Shown: in pieces, positions 1 to 7,926 of the stretch
Layout of the letters: every line of letters begins with the position of its first letter
How positions within the stretch are numbered: the stretch's first letter is position 1
Assembly (NCBI GenBank): GCA_017963805.1
Contig: JAGCTE010000026.1
Span: 1 to 41,252 of the forward strand
DNA: 41,252 nucleotides
Origin: a bacterium
GTDB lineage: Bacteria > Auribacterota > UBA3054
Direction: 5' to 3'
The notes under the pieces: generated by a model
Told to the model about the DNA's origin: nothing
Database searches by the model: none
Seen by the model: the letters and a program-made list of their open reading frames with translations, nothing else
Translations under genes and position numbers: made by a program

Positions 1-2
1 AG

Positions 3-206
3 TGGGGAAAGGAAGCGCGCAAGCTCTCTAAGGGCGACACGGTCAACATTCCCGCAGGCGTCAAGCACTGGCACGGCGCAGCGCCGGGAAGCTGTTTCAA
101 GCACATAGCCCTGTAATTTCCGGGCGAGGGCAATTCCAACGAATGGCTCGAGCCTGTAGATGACGAGGCCTATCTGAAAGCGACAACCCAAAACGAGGAG
201 AAAGAA
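3..206 (+). pseudogene. cupin-domain protein, C-terminal part with in-frame stop
   Basis: The frame beginning at base 3 encodes the end of a small cupin (beta-barrel, metal-binding). It shows an IPAGVKHWHGA motif of the second cupin box and the tail NEWLEPVDDEAYL that is usual for the cupin/carboxymuconolactone-decarboxylase-associated family. A TAA at 114-116 interrupts it exactly between HIAL and FPGEGNSNEWLEP, where relatives usually carry an acidic or polar residue. A single GAA-to-TAA change would explain it. The frame then runs without another stop into the flavodoxin gene at 207. Either this is a recent nonsense mutation or a base error; the 5' part lies outside the window. Confidence 0.7.
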
Positions 207-707
207 GTGAAAAACGGCATAGCGGTCGTATACTATTCCTGGAGCCCCGACGGCAACACGCGCTTCGCCGCGGAAACGATAGCGAAAAAAGTCGGAGCGG
301 ACATCTTCGAGATCAAGGCGGAAAAACCTTACAGCAGCGATTTCAGAACCTGCTGCGACGAAGCTCAGCCGGAATGCCGCGGCAAAAAGCAGAGAGCCAT
401 ATTGCCGATAGAGGGGCTCAAGCTTGAGAACTATTCCCTCGTCTTCATCGGCTCGCCCAACTGGTGGGGGACTCTCGCGCCTCCCGTCAGGACCTTCGCG
501 GAAAAGAACCTCGAAGAGCTGAAGGGCAAAAAAGTCTGTCTCTTCCAGACTCACGGCGGCGGCGGAATGCAGAACCTCGGCCGCGACTTCGCGGAGATCT
601 TCGGCGACAAAGCCACGGTGCTCACACCCAAGGCCTTCACGGGAAGCTCGGTAAGGCAGAGCGTTGAGGAGCTCGAGAAATTCGCCGCGGAACGTGCGGA
701 AAAATAA
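207..707 (+). CDS. flavodoxin family protein
   Basis: A 166-residue flavodoxin-like protein expected to bind FMN and carry electrons in the cytoplasm. The N-terminal strand and phosphate loop read VVYYSWSPDGNTRFAA (residues about 7-22), followed by GSPNWWGTLAPPVRTF (about 82-97), the loop that packs on the flavin in the Flavodoxin_4 group, and a Gly-rich FQTHGGGGMQN segment. The GTG start at 207 is preferred because a GAGGAG ribosome site lies just upstream; the frame is open further back into the broken cupin gene. It opens a run of redox genes on the same strand. The physiological partner is not evident. Confidence 0.85.
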   Translation: MKNGIAVVYYSWSPDGNTRFAAETIAKKVGADIFEIKAEKPYSSDFRTCCDEAQPECRGKKQRAILPIEGLKLENYSLVFIGSPNWWGTLAPPVRTFAEKNLEELKGKKVCLFQTHGGGGMQNLGRDFAEIFGDKATVLTPKAFTGSSVRQSVEELEKFAAERAEK

Positions 708-712
708 GGCCA

Positions 713-787
713 ATGGCCGAAAAGGTTTTGACAATCTCGTCCTCCCCAAGGAAGGGAGGGAACGTGGACATCATTCAAGCGTTATGA
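713..787 (+). pseudogene. truncated NADPH-dependent FMN reductase-like start
   Basis: A 24-codon open frame starting MAEKVLTISSSPRKGGN. This is the N-terminal strand and flavin-phosphate loop of the same family as the intact gene at 7010 (MSKKVLIISSSPRKGGN). It ends at once in TGA, which overlaps the ATG of the uvrA-like gene as ATGA. The rest of the flavoprotein is missing, so this looks like a deletion remnant whose start now may act as a translational lead-in for the next gene. Confidence 0.65.
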
Positions 788-3255
788 GCCGTGAGATCAC
801 AAAGCCCGGGGCGATAGAGGTCCGCGGGGCGCGAAAGAACAATCTGAAGAATATCGACGTGGATATCCCGCTGGGAAAGATCGTCGGCATAGCCGGCGTT
901 TCCGGCAGCGGCAAATCGTCGCTGGCGCTGGGCGTGGTTTACGCCGAGGGTTCCAGACGCTACCTGGAGTCGCTCTCCACCTACACGAGGCGCCGCATGA
1001 CCCAGGCCGCGCGGGCTGAGGTCGACGACGTGCGCTACGTTCCGGCGGCCCTGGCTTTGCACCAGCGCCCGGGCGTCCCGGGGATCCGCTCCACCTTCGG
1101 GACCATGACCGAGCTTTTGAATTCGCTTAGGCTCATGTACTCCCGCCTGGCCTCCCATTGCTGCCCCAACGGACATTACCTTGATCCTACGCTGGACGTG
1201 GCCGCGGGGCGCGAACTGGTCTGCCCGAAGTGCGGGGAGCGTTTCTTCGCTCCGGGCGCGGAGGAGCTGGCCTTCAATTCCCAGGGCGCCTGTCCGCGCT
1301 GCGACGGCACCGGCAAGATCTGGGAGGTCGATCTCTCCACCATCGTGCCGGACGATTCGCTTACCATCGACGAGGGGGCGGTGGCGCCCTGGCAGTCTCT
1401 GATGTGGTCTCTGATGAAAGACCTGGCCAGGGACATGGGCGTAAGGACCGACGTGCCCTGGCGCGACCTTACGAAAAAGGAGCGCGACATAGTGCTTCAC
1501 GCCCCTCCCACCAAGCACCATATGGTCTATCAGATAAAGAAGACCGGCGGTTCGGGGGAAATGGATTTCACTTTCTTCAACGCCATATACACGGTGGAGA
1601 ACGCCCTCAAAAACGTCAAGGACGAATCTGGCATGAAGAGAGTCGCCAAGTTCCTCAAGGAAAACGACTGCCCGGAGTGCAAGGGAACGCGCCTTTCGGA
1701 AAAAGCCCGCGCTCCCAAATTGAGGGGGATCTCGCTGGATCAGGCCTGCCGGATGACGCTGGCCGAATCGGAAGAATGGGTGAAGGGCGTGCCTTCATCG
1801 CTTCCCGCTCCCATGCGTCCCATGGCGGAAAAGATCTGCGAAGCTTTCAGCGACACTTCCAAACGTTTGACGGACCTTGGTCTTTCCTACCTTTCCCTCG
1901 ACCGCGCCGCCTCCACGCTCTCAACGGGCGAGAGGCAGAGAACTCAGCTGGCCAGGGCGGTAAGGAACAGGACCACGGGCGTCCTCTACGTCCTTGACGA
2001 GCCTTCCATCGGGCTCCATCCTTCCAATTTGGAAGGCTTGACGGGCGTCATGGACGACCTTGTCAGGGACGGCAATTCCGTTCTGCTAGTCGACCACGAC
2101 GCACAGCTTCTGAATCACGCCGACTGGATCATAGAATTGGGGCCCGGCGCCGGCGCGCAGGGCGGAAACGTCGTCGCCCAAGGAACGGCGAAGGAGATAA
2201 CAAAAGATCCCGCCTCGAAAATAGGCCCCTTCCTGGCCGGGAAAAACAAGGAAAGGGCGAAAAGCGGCCGCGACGTTTTCAAATACGGCGCCATCACGCT
2301 TTCCACTTCCGACATCCACACGGTGAAGCCTCTTGAGGTCTCTTTCCCGAAAGGCGCCCTGACAGTCGTGACGGGCGTTTCGGGGTCCGGCAAGACCACC
2401 ATGGTGCTGGAAAGCCTGATCCCGGGATTGGAGGCGAAACTCGCCGGCAAAAAGCTTCCCGCCCACGTGAAGAAGATCGACGCCCTAGGCATCGCGCAGG
2501 TAAAGCTCATAGACGCGACTCCAATAGGCATCAACGTCCGCTCCACCGTCGCCACCTACGCCAACGTTCACGACGAGCTGCGCAAAATTTACGCCAAAAC
2601 GCCGGAGGCCAAAGAGCGCAAACTGAAAGCCGGCGATTTCTCATACAACACGGGCTCCCTCCGCTGCCCAATCTGCGACGGCACGGGCTCTATCAGCCTT
2701 GACGTGCAGTTCCTGCCGGACGTCGACATACCCTGCCCGGACTGCCGGGGCTCGCGCTACGCGAAACAAGCCTTCATGATAAAAAGGAACGGCCTCTCGC
2801 TTCCCGAACTGATGGCCATGAGCATAGACGAGGCGCAATTGAAGTGCGCCGACCTTAAGCTGGTGAAAAGCCGGCTCGAGGTCCTTAGCGGCCTGGGCTT
2901 GGGATATCTCACCCTGGGCGAACAGACGCCGGGATTGTCGGGCGGGGAAGCGCAGAGACTGAAGCTGGCGAGCGAGATGGGGCGAATGCAGAACGACGCG
3001 CTCTTTGTTTTCGACGAGCCGACCATCGGTCTTCATCCGCTGGACGTCGGGACGCTTATGGAAGTGTTCTCGCGTCTGATAAGAAACGGCGCCACGGTAT
3101 TGGTCATCGAGCACGACCTGGACGTCATCAGAAGCGCCGACTGGATAATCGACATGGGGCCGGGGGGCGGCGAAGAGGGTGGAAAGATCGTCGCCGCGGG
3201 AACGCCAAAGGAGATCGCCGCCGACAAAAACAGCAGAACAGGAAAATGGATATAA
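784..3255 (+). CDS. UvrA-like ABC ATPase (UvrA2-type, short)
   Basis: About 823 residues with the full UvrA plan: two ABC ATPase halves with Walker [10 protein letters not shown] (about 38) and GVSGSGKTT (about 530), signatures LSTGERQR (about 380) and LSGGEAQR (about 718), and Walker [12 protein letters not shown] and [11 protein letters not shown]. Zinc-binding CxxC pairs ([24 protein letters not shown]) are present. Canonical UvrA is about 940 residues; the shorter length and lack of an obvious UvrB-binding insertion fit UvrA2 proteins, which bind damaged or drug-bound DNA and are often accessory or resistance-associated. The ATG at 784 is chosen because UvrA homology starts there; the frame is open back to 664. 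The first signature is degenerate (STGE rather than SGGE). It lies among redox genes, not beside uvrB. Confidence 0.85.
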   Translation: MSREITKPGAIEVRGARKNNLKNIDVDIPLGKIVGIAGVSGSGKSSLALGVVYAEGSRRYLESLSTYTRRRMTQAARAEVDDVRYVPAALALHQRPGVPGIRSTFGTMTELLNSLRLMYSRLASHCCPNGHYLDPTLDVAAGRELVCPKCGERFFAPGAEELAFNSQGACPRCDGTGKIWEVDLSTIVPDDSLTIDEGAVAPWQSLMWSLMKDLARDMGVRTDVPWRDLTKKERDIVLHAPPTKHHMVYQIKKTGGSGEMDFTFFNAIYTVENALKNVKDESGMKRVAKFLKENDCPECKGTRLSEKARAPKLRGISLDQACRMTLAESEEWVKGVPSSLPAPMRPMAEKICEAFSDTSKRLTDLGLSYLSLDRAASTLSTGERQRTQLARAVRNRTTGVLYVLDEPSIGLHPSNLEGLTGVMDDLVRDGNSVLLVDHDAQLLNHADWIIELGPGAGAQGGNVVAQGTAKEITKDPASKIGPFLAGKNKERAKSGRDVFKYGAITLSTSDIHTVKPLEVSFPKGALTVVTGVSGSGKTTMVLESLIPGLEAKLAGKKLPAHVKKIDALGIAQVKLIDATPIGINVRSTVATYANVHDELRKIYAKTPEAKERKLKAGDFSYNTGSLRCPICDGTGSISLDVQFLPDVDIPCPDCRGSRYAKQAFMIKRNGLSLPELMAMSIDEAQLKCADLKLVKSRLEVLSGLGLGYLTLGEQTPGLSGGEAQRLKLASEMGRMQNDALFVFDEPTIGLHPLDVGTLMEVFSRLIRNGATVLVIEHDLDVIRSADWIIDMGPGGGEEGGKIVAAGTPKEIAADKNSRTGKWI

Positions 3256-3287
3256 AAACAGTCAACTTTTCACCCGGAGACATCAGC

Positions 3288-3845
3288 ATGAGCATCTACG
3301 CGAAAACAAAAGGCACCGAACTTGAGAAAACCATCGCTCAGCTCGCGGCGGGCGAAGCCGCCGGCGGCGGCCTGTATTATGCCCTAGCGCGCATAGCCAG
3401 AGGCTACGGTCTCGACGACGTGGCGGAAACGTTCATCGAAATTGGCAACCAGGAGACGAACCATTCCGGCTTCTACGCGACGCTGAACGGGAAATATCCC
3501 AACGACAAGGAAGCATTCTGGAAACTCGTGGCGGGCCTTTCCAAAGCCGAATTCAAGGGCGACACGAATCTTAACGACCTCGCGCGGAAACTATCCAACA
3601 TGGGCATCCCCGAGGCGGCCGAGGAAGTTAGGCTTTTCGCCGAGCAGGAGAAGCGCCACGGGGAGGCGACCAGGGCGATCCTCGAGAAATACGCGCCCGA
3701 TCTACTGGAAGCCAAAGAGACCGGGAAAAAATACGTCTGCCCGGTCTGCGGCTTCGAATACGAAGGCGATTTAAATTCCGAGCCCGCCGATTGGAAGTGT
3801 CCGATCTGCGGCGTGCCGAAAAATTCTTTTAAAACGCAGGAATGA
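3288..3845 (+). CDS. rubrerythrin with C-terminal rubredoxin-like domain
   Basis: A ferritin-like four-helix diiron domain (ExxH-type residues, for example AAGEAAGG near the start, [20 protein letters not shown]) followed by a rubredoxin-type iron site with two Cys pairs, [11 protein letters not shown] and [11 protein letters not shown]. Rubrerythrins reduce hydrogen peroxide in the cytoplasm of anaerobes, taking electrons from NAD(P)H through rubredoxin or flavoproteins such as those around it. The start at 3288 has a GGAG site eight bases upstream and matches the usual family start; an in-frame ATG at 3246 overlapping the uvrA stop would add 14 residues with a poorer ribosome site. Confidence 0.9.
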   Translation: MSIYAKTKGTELEKTIAQLAAGEAAGGGLYYALARIARGYGLDDVAETFIEIGNQETNHSGFYATLNGKYPNDKEAFWKLVAGLSKAEFKGDTNLNDLARKLSNMGIPEAAEEVRLFAEQEKRHGEATRAILEKYAPDLLEAKETGKKYVCPVCGFEYEGDLNSEPADWKCPICGVPKNSFKTQE

Positions 3846-3853
3846 GGAAAAAC

Positions 3854-4366
3854 ATGAAAAAGCAGATCAACGCTTTCGATTACGCCGAGGCGATCGTGAA
3901 AGGCATCGCCAAGGGCTCCCTTCTGACGACCAAAGCTGAGGGCCGCGTCAACACCATGGCCATTTCCTGGGGGACGCTGGGCGTGGAATGGAACAAGCAG
4001 CTTTTCACGACTTTCGTGCGTGTTGAGCGCTTCACCAGGGAAATGCTGGACAAGAACGGCGAGTTCACCGTCAACATTCCCATGAAAGGCTCCGACATGT
4101 CCGTGGTTGGCAAATGCGGCAGCGTCTCCGGGCGCGACGCGGACAAAATTGCGGACAACAACCTGACCCTCGTCGAAGGGGAGAAGGTCTCCGTCCCGGC
4201 GATCAAGGAATTCCCGCTCACCCTGGAATGCCGCGTCACGTACCGCCAGCTCCAGGACGACGAGGCCATCGCTCCCGAGGATCTGGAAAAATTCTACAAA
4301 GTCGGCTACGGCGGCACGCATATCGCCTACGTCGGGGAAATAGTGGCGGCGTATATCGTCGAGTGA
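3854..4366 (+). CDS. flavin reductase family protein
   Basis: About 170 residues of the FMN-binding split-barrel flavin reductase group (DIM6/NTAB type). Recognisable parts are the N-terminal KGSLLTTKAEGRVNTMAISWG, LFTTFVRVERFTREML and GEFTVNIP, followed by GKCGSVSGRDADK. These proteins bind FMN and reduce flavin or transfer electrons to a partner. ATG 3854 follows a GAGG site and is preferred; ATG 3842 overlaps the rubrerythrin stop as ATGA and would add four residues. The position directly after rubrerythrin suggests an electron-supply role in oxygen defence, which is inferred from context. Confidence 0.82.
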   Translation: MKKQINAFDYAEAIVKGIAKGSLLTTKAEGRVNTMAISWGTLGVEWNKQLFTTFVRVERFTREMLDKNGEFTVNIPMKGSDMSVVGKCGSVSGRDADKIADNNLTLVEGEKVSVPAIKEFPLTLECRVTYRQLQDDEAIAPEDLEKFYKVGYGGTHIAYVGEIVAAYIVE

Positions 4367-4382
4367 ACAGGGAGAAAAAGCA

Positions 4383-5069
4383 ATGAAAGACGGAAAGATT
4401 TTCGCGATGTTCTTCAACGGCGGCCCCCGCAAGGGCTGGAACACATTTAAGATGCTGGAGGCGGCCAAAGCCGGAGCGGAAAAGGCGGGAGCCGAAACTG
4501 AGCTCGTCAATCTCTACGACATTTCTTTCCCAGGCTGCAAGAGCTGCTTCGCCTGCAAATTAAAGAACGCCAAGACCGGAGGCGTCTGCGCGCTTCGCGA
4601 CGACCTCAGGCCGGTGCTTGAACGCGCGCGCCAAGCGGACGTTCTGGTCCTCGGCTCGCCAATATATTTCAGTTATCCCACCGGCGTTTACCGCGCCTTT
4701 TTGGAACGTCTGGCATTCCCGGTCTACAGCTACCATTACGAGAACGGAAAGCCCGTTACAGCCCGCGACAAGGTCATAGAGACCGCCAACATCTTCACCA
4801 TGAACTGTCCCGAGGAAATGATGAAGAAGATAGGGTACCCCGCCATCCTAGAGGAGAACACCAACACGCTAAGGTCCGTCTTCGGGGCGTGCGAGACGCT
4901 TTACGCTTTCAACACCTACCAGTTCGCCGATTATTCTCGCTACGACATCACGTTGTTTTCCGAGGAGGCCAAGCGCGCCTACCGCGACGAACATTTCGAA
5001 AAGGATCTTGAAAACGCCAAAGAGTTCGGAAGCAGGCTGGTCTGGCGCGCGAAGGAACATTTGAAATAA
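4383..5069 (+). CDS. flavodoxin-fold NAD(P)H-dependent FMN reductase-like protein with Cys cluster
   Basis: A 228-residue flavoprotein. The N-terminal loop FFNGGPRKGWNTFKML matches the flavin-phosphate loop of NADPH-dependent FMN reductases, and LGSPIYFSYPTGVYRAFLERL is the second flavin-contact segment. After the second strand comes PGCKSCFACK followed by a further Cys (GGVCALRDDL), the compact Cys motif typical of iron-sulfur flavoproteins and related anaerobe oxidoreductases. It is cytoplasmic, with no signal peptide. A ribosome site (GGGAG) precedes the ATG. It resembles the gene at 7010 and the remnant at 713, so this neighbourhood has amplified the family. Confidence 0.8.
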   Translation: MKDGKIFAMFFNGGPRKGWNTFKMLEAAKAGAEKAGAETELVNLYDISFPGCKSCFACKLKNAKTGGVCALRDDLRPVLERARQADVLVLGSPIYFSYPTGVYRAFLERLAFPVYSYHYENGKPVTARDKVIETANIFTMNCPEEMMKKIGYPAILEENTNTLRSVFGACETLYAFNTYQFADYSRYDITLFSEEAKRAYRDEHFEKDLENAKEFGSRLVWRAKEHLK

Positions 5070-5081
5070 AGGAACGAACAT

Positions 5082-5504
5082 ATGAAGAACATACTTTACG
5101 CGCTTACGGCTTTCCTGCCTTTTGTCGCATCCGGCTGCGCCAATTTTTCCGCGCCCTCGTCCGGCGGGGAGCTGGTTAGGATAGCCGAGATCGAAGTTTA
5201 TCCCGAATGGCTGGAAGATTACCTTTCCGCCGCAGGAACGGTGGGATCCGAATCGGTAAAAAAGGAGCCGGGCGTCGTCTGCATCTTCCCGATGCAGAAG
5301 AAAGACTCCCCCTGCTCCATAAGGATCGTGGAGATCTACCGCAGCGAGGAAGCCTACAAGGCGCATCTCGCCTCGCCGCATTTCCGCGCTTACAAAGAGG
5401 GTACGCCGCACATGATAAAGTCCCTGGAACTCGTGTCGATGCGCCCGCTGGATGAAAAAGGCATGGAGAATATCTTCATAAAGCAGAAACAGGACAAACG
5501 ATGA
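5082..5504 (+). CDS. putative lipoprotein with antibiotic-biosynthesis-monooxygenase (ABM) domain
   Basis: A 140-residue protein with a lipoprotein signal (hydrophobic stretch, then VASGC with the modified Cys at 19). It is followed by a single ABM-like ferredoxin-fold domain: VRIAEIEVYPEWLEDYLSAA, EPGVVCIFP, IRIVEIYRSEEAYKAHLASPHF. ABM domains are quinol/heme monooxygenases or simply dimeric binding folds; an envelope-anchored form is less usual. An AAGGAA ribosome site precedes the ATG, and its stop overlaps the next start as ATGA, so it is probably translated together with the SnoaL-hotdog gene. Confidence 0.75.
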   Translation: MKNILYALTAFLPFVASGCANFSAPSSGGELVRIAEIEVYPEWLEDYLSAAGTVGSESVKKEPGVVCIFPMQKKDSPCSIRIVEIYRSEEAYKAHLASPHFRAYKEGTPHMIKSLELVSMRPLDEKGMENIFIKQKQDKR

Positions 5505-6331
5505 CCAACCGCGAAAAAATGCTTCTTTTCGAGAAGTGCATCAACACTAACGACCTCGAGTTGGGGAAAAAGCTCATTTCCCCCTCCGCTTCTTTCGCGA
5601 CGCCGGTATCTCCCGAGCCTCTTTACGGCGCGGAAGGGTACCTTAGCGTCGTTTCCCTCATGCGGCAAAGCTTCCCCGACGCGCAATGGAAACTTGTCGA
5701 GGCGGTCTCCGAAGGGAACACTGTCGCCGCGCAATGGGAATGCTCCGGCACCTTCGAAGGTCCGGCGCCTTTTTGCGGTCTCAAGCCGAACGGACGCAAA
5801 TTCTCCACCACGGTCATGAACTTCTACACTTTCGATGACGAAGGCATGATCTGCAAGGATGTCGCCGCCGCGGGGCTCGCCGGGATCATAAAGGAATTGC
5901 GGCGCGCGGGAACGGAAAGAAACATCGAGGAGGCGCGGGAGTTTTTCAAAGGCGACCGCTTCGCCACGGAAAACGGCATGGTGATAGAGGAGCTTGATTC
6001 GGAGCATGCCGTCACGAGCGTCGTTATTTCCGACAGGCACAAAAACGCCCTGGGCGGCGTCATGGGAGGAGCCATATTCACCCTGGCGGATTTCGCCTTC
6101 GCGGCTTTGACGAACGACAAGGAAAGAGCGACGGTCGCCCAGCAGGTCACCATAAATTATCTTGCCGCGCCTAAGGGAGCGAAGCTCACAGCAACCGCCC
6201 GCTACAAAAAGGACGGCAGGAACTCCTGCGTGGTCAACATCGACGTGACGGACGACATGGGCCGCGAGGTGGCCCAGTTCGTCGGCACCGGCTTCAAGCT
6301 GAGCAAAGACAATAATTGCCAAAACAAATAA
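5501..6331 (+). CDS. SnoaL-like domain fused to PaaI-type hotdog thioesterase
   Basis: A 276-residue two-domain protein. Residues about 1-130 are a SnoaL/NTF2-like polyketide-cyclase-type domain (FPDAQWKLVEAVSEGNTVAAQWECSG, then FCGLKPNGRKFS). Residues about 140-270 are a hotdog fold of the PaaI thioesterase family (NALGGVMGGAIFTLADFAFAA, then QVTINYLAAP). It is likely cytoplasmic. Separate members of both families are common; their fusion suggests one substrate handled by both, but that substrate is unknown. The start overlaps the ABM lipoprotein stop by four bases (ATGA). Confidence 0.8.
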   Translation: MTNREKMLLFEKCINTNDLELGKKLISPSASFATPVSPEPLYGAEGYLSVVSLMRQSFPDAQWKLVEAVSEGNTVAAQWECSGTFEGPAPFCGLKPNGRKFSTTVMNFYTFDDEGMICKDVAAAGLAGIIKELRRAGTERNIEEAREFFKGDRFATENGMVIEELDSEHAVTSVVISDRHKNALGGVMGGAIFTLADFAFAALTNDKERATVAQQVTINYLAAPKGAKLTATARYKKDGRNSCVVNIDVTDDMGREVAQFVGTGFKLSKDNNCQNK

Positions 6332-6350
6332 TTTCACCCGCTGAACAATC

Positions 6351-7007
6351 ATGAAAAAATATTTTCCGCTTTTCATTGTCGTCCTGGCGGCGCTTGGCGC
6401 CCTGGCTTTTTTTATAGGTAACACTCAGAAAAAGGAGAAGCATATGAAAGACACCGTTTATCAGTTTTCCGTCAAGGCCCGCGACGGGAAGGAAAAGAGT
6501 CTGAAGGAGTATGAAGGGAAAGTCCTTCTGATCGTCAACACGGCGACAAGGTGCGGCTTCACTCCGCAGTACGAAGGCTTGGAGGCCATGTACGAGCGAT
6601 TGAAAGGCGAGGGCTTCGAACTTTTGGATTTCCCCTGCAACCAGTTCGGCCAGCAGGCGCCCGGCAGCGACGAAGAGATCCATTCTTTCTGCGTGTTGAA
6701 TTACAAGACCGCTTTCCCGCAGTTCGCCAAAGTGGACGTCAACGGCGAGGGAGCCGACCCGCTCTTCAAATTCCTTGTCACCAACACCGCCTTCGAGGGC
6801 TTCCCGCCGGACGGCAAGATCGCTCCCATACTTGAGAAGATGCTGGGCGAGGCCGATCCCGACTACGCCAAGAAGCCGGACATTAAATGGAACTTCACCA
6901 AATTCCTCATCGGCAAAGACGGCCGCGTAACAAAACGCTTCGAGCCCACCGCGCCCCTTGAGGAAGTAGAGAAAGCCGTTAAAGAGGAAATCAGCAAGGA
7001 GAAATAA
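6351..7007 (+). CDS. glutathione peroxidase-like thiol peroxidase, membrane-anchored form
   Basis: A thioredoxin-fold GPx-family peroxidase. The peroxidatic Cys lies in TATRCGFTPQYEGLE (Cys68), with Gln in FPCNQFGQQAPGS and Trp-Asn in KWNFTKFL completing the catalytic set. Bacterial Cys-GPx usually works with thioredoxin. From ATG 6351 a 31-residue N-terminus with one hydrophobic segment (residues about 5-23) would anchor it to the membrane or export it. An internal ATG at 6444 has a strong AAGGAGAAG site and gives the normal soluble length of about 187 residues, whereas 6351 has no clear ribosome site. The real start is therefore uncertain, and both may be used. Confidence 0.85.
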   Translation: MKKYFPLFIVVLAALGALAFFIGNTQKKEKHMKDTVYQFSVKARDGKEKSLKEYEGKVLLIVNTATRCGFTPQYEGLEAMYERLKGEGFELLDFPCNQFGQQAPGSDEEIHSFCVLNYKTAFPQFAKVDVNGEGADPLFKFLVTNTAFEGFPPDGKIAPILEKMLGEADPDYAKKPDIKWNFTKFLIGKDGRVTKRFEPTAPLEEVEKAVKEEISKEK

Positions 7008-7009
7008 CC

Positions 7010-7546
7010 ATGAGCAAAAAAGTTCTTATCATCTCTTCCTCGCCCAGGAAGGGCGGGAACTCCGACATCCTTTGCGACGCTTTTATGGAAGGCGCCCTGG
7101 AAGCCAAAAACAAAGTCGAGAAGATCCGCATAGCCGACCTTAAGATCGGCTATTGCACGGGCTGCTACGCCTGCCAGAAGACCGGCAAATGCGTCATAAG
7201 GGACGACGCCCAATCTGTCATCGCGAAGATGATGAAAGCGGACGTTATCGTTCTGGCTTCCCCGGTCTATTTCTTCTCGGTCTGCGCCCAACTTAAGGCT
7301 CTCATCGACCGCACGGTGGCGATCTATCCGAAGCTCACGAACAAGACCTTCTACTACATCATGACCATGGCCGAGACCGACCGCAAGACCTTCAGAACCA
7401 GCATGGCGCCCTTGAAAGGTTTCATAGACTGCTACGAAGGAAGCAAGGTGGCCGGCAAAATATTGGCGGACGGCGTCTATGAAAAAGGCGCGGTGAAGGG
7501 AACGAAGTTCGTTTCCCAGGCCAGAAAGCTCGGCGCCGCTGTCTAA
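7010..7546 (+). CDS. NADPH-dependent FMN reductase / iron-sulfur flavoprotein-like
   Basis: A 178-residue flavodoxin-fold protein. MSKKVLIISSSPRKGGNSD is the flavin-phosphate loop, CTGCYACQKTGKCVIRDD the Cys-rich insert (CxxCxxC plus one more Cys), and LASPVYFFSVCAQLKALIDR the second flavin loop. Such proteins in anaerobes reduce flavins, quinones or oxygen species and some bind a 4Fe-4S cluster. It lies two bases after the peroxidase gene with a GGAG ribosome site, so they are co-transcribed. This is the last intact gene before the rearranged region. Confidence 0.85.
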   Translation: MSKKVLIISSSPRKGGNSDILCDAFMEGALEAKNKVEKIRIADLKIGYCTGCYACQKTGKCVIRDDAQSVIAKMMKADVIVLASPVYFFSVCAQLKALIDRTVAIYPKLTNKTFYYIMTMAETDRKTFRTSMAPLKGFIDCYEGSKVAGKILADGVYEKGAVKGTKFVSQARKLGAAV

Positions 7547-7794
7547 AGAAGCCGTTATGAAAGACGACCTTCATCGCTCCCGTCATAGCCTGCGACGAAG
7601 CGCTGCTGGAAGTTGAATTCATGCGCGACAGCGATCTTGAGCTTGTCGAAGCAACCGCGCATGATTTGGCGGAATTTATACGGAACCGCAGGCGCGGGCA
7701 GCTGGACCGCGTCGGGCCTGACGATCCCGATTCCCCGATCCGTGTCCTTGCGGTAGCGGCAAAAAGTACGTCGATTCAGAAACAAGAAGGAAAA
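7547..7794 (+). other. gene-poor stretch with an unassigned open frame
   Basis: No confident gene. One plus-strand frame is open through the stretch and into the truncated lipoprotein start at 7795; it reads IACDEALLEVEFMRDSDLEL near 7590-7650, but I do not recognise it. Together with the truncated copies on either side of the minus-strand block it looks like rearrangement debris. Confidence 0.35.
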
Positions 7795-7821
7795 ATGAAA
7801 AACCTGATAATAGGAGGCATT
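7769..7821 (+). repeat. direct repeat, left copy (5' end of MBL lipoprotein gene)
   Basis: Bases 7777-7821 match 14661-14705 at 44 of 45 positions, covering the ribosome site and the first nine codons of the lipoprotein. A further nine-base match (CGTCGATTC, 7769-7777 and 14639-14647) lies upstream. The left copy lacks the 13-14 bases that carry TATAAT in the right copy. Confidence 0.8.
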
Positions 7822-7880
7822 ATCAGGCTGGGAACCATGGTCGGCTGCTCGGCCGAAACAACGGCGGCCAAAGATATGCA
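7795..7880 (+). pseudogene. truncated copy of MBL-fold lipoprotein (signal peptide only)
   Basis: ATG 7795 begins MKNLIIGGIIRLGTMVGCSAE, a lipoprotein signal nearly the same as that of the intact gene at 14679 (MKNLIIGGIVMLGTLIGCAAE). Homology fades after about 25 codons and the frame then runs into the 3' end of the oppositely oriented thiE gene, so no metallo-beta-lactamase domain follows. It is a broken paralogue or a breakpoint of the inserted block. Confidence 0.7.
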
Positions 7881-7926
7881 CCCCAGTGACGCGCGTTTTG
7901 AAGTCAACTGGTCTGGCACAGGACGT

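Noticed and set aside
114..116. Stop-codon recoding in the cupin gene
   Set aside because: Many genes in the window end in TAA, and there is no sign of a special insertion element; a nonsense mutation or base error is simpler.
784..3255. Canonical nucleotide-excision repair UvrA
   Set aside because: It is about 120 residues shorter than standard UvrA, has a degenerate first ABC signature and shows no clear UvrB-binding insertion; the UvrA2 type fits better.
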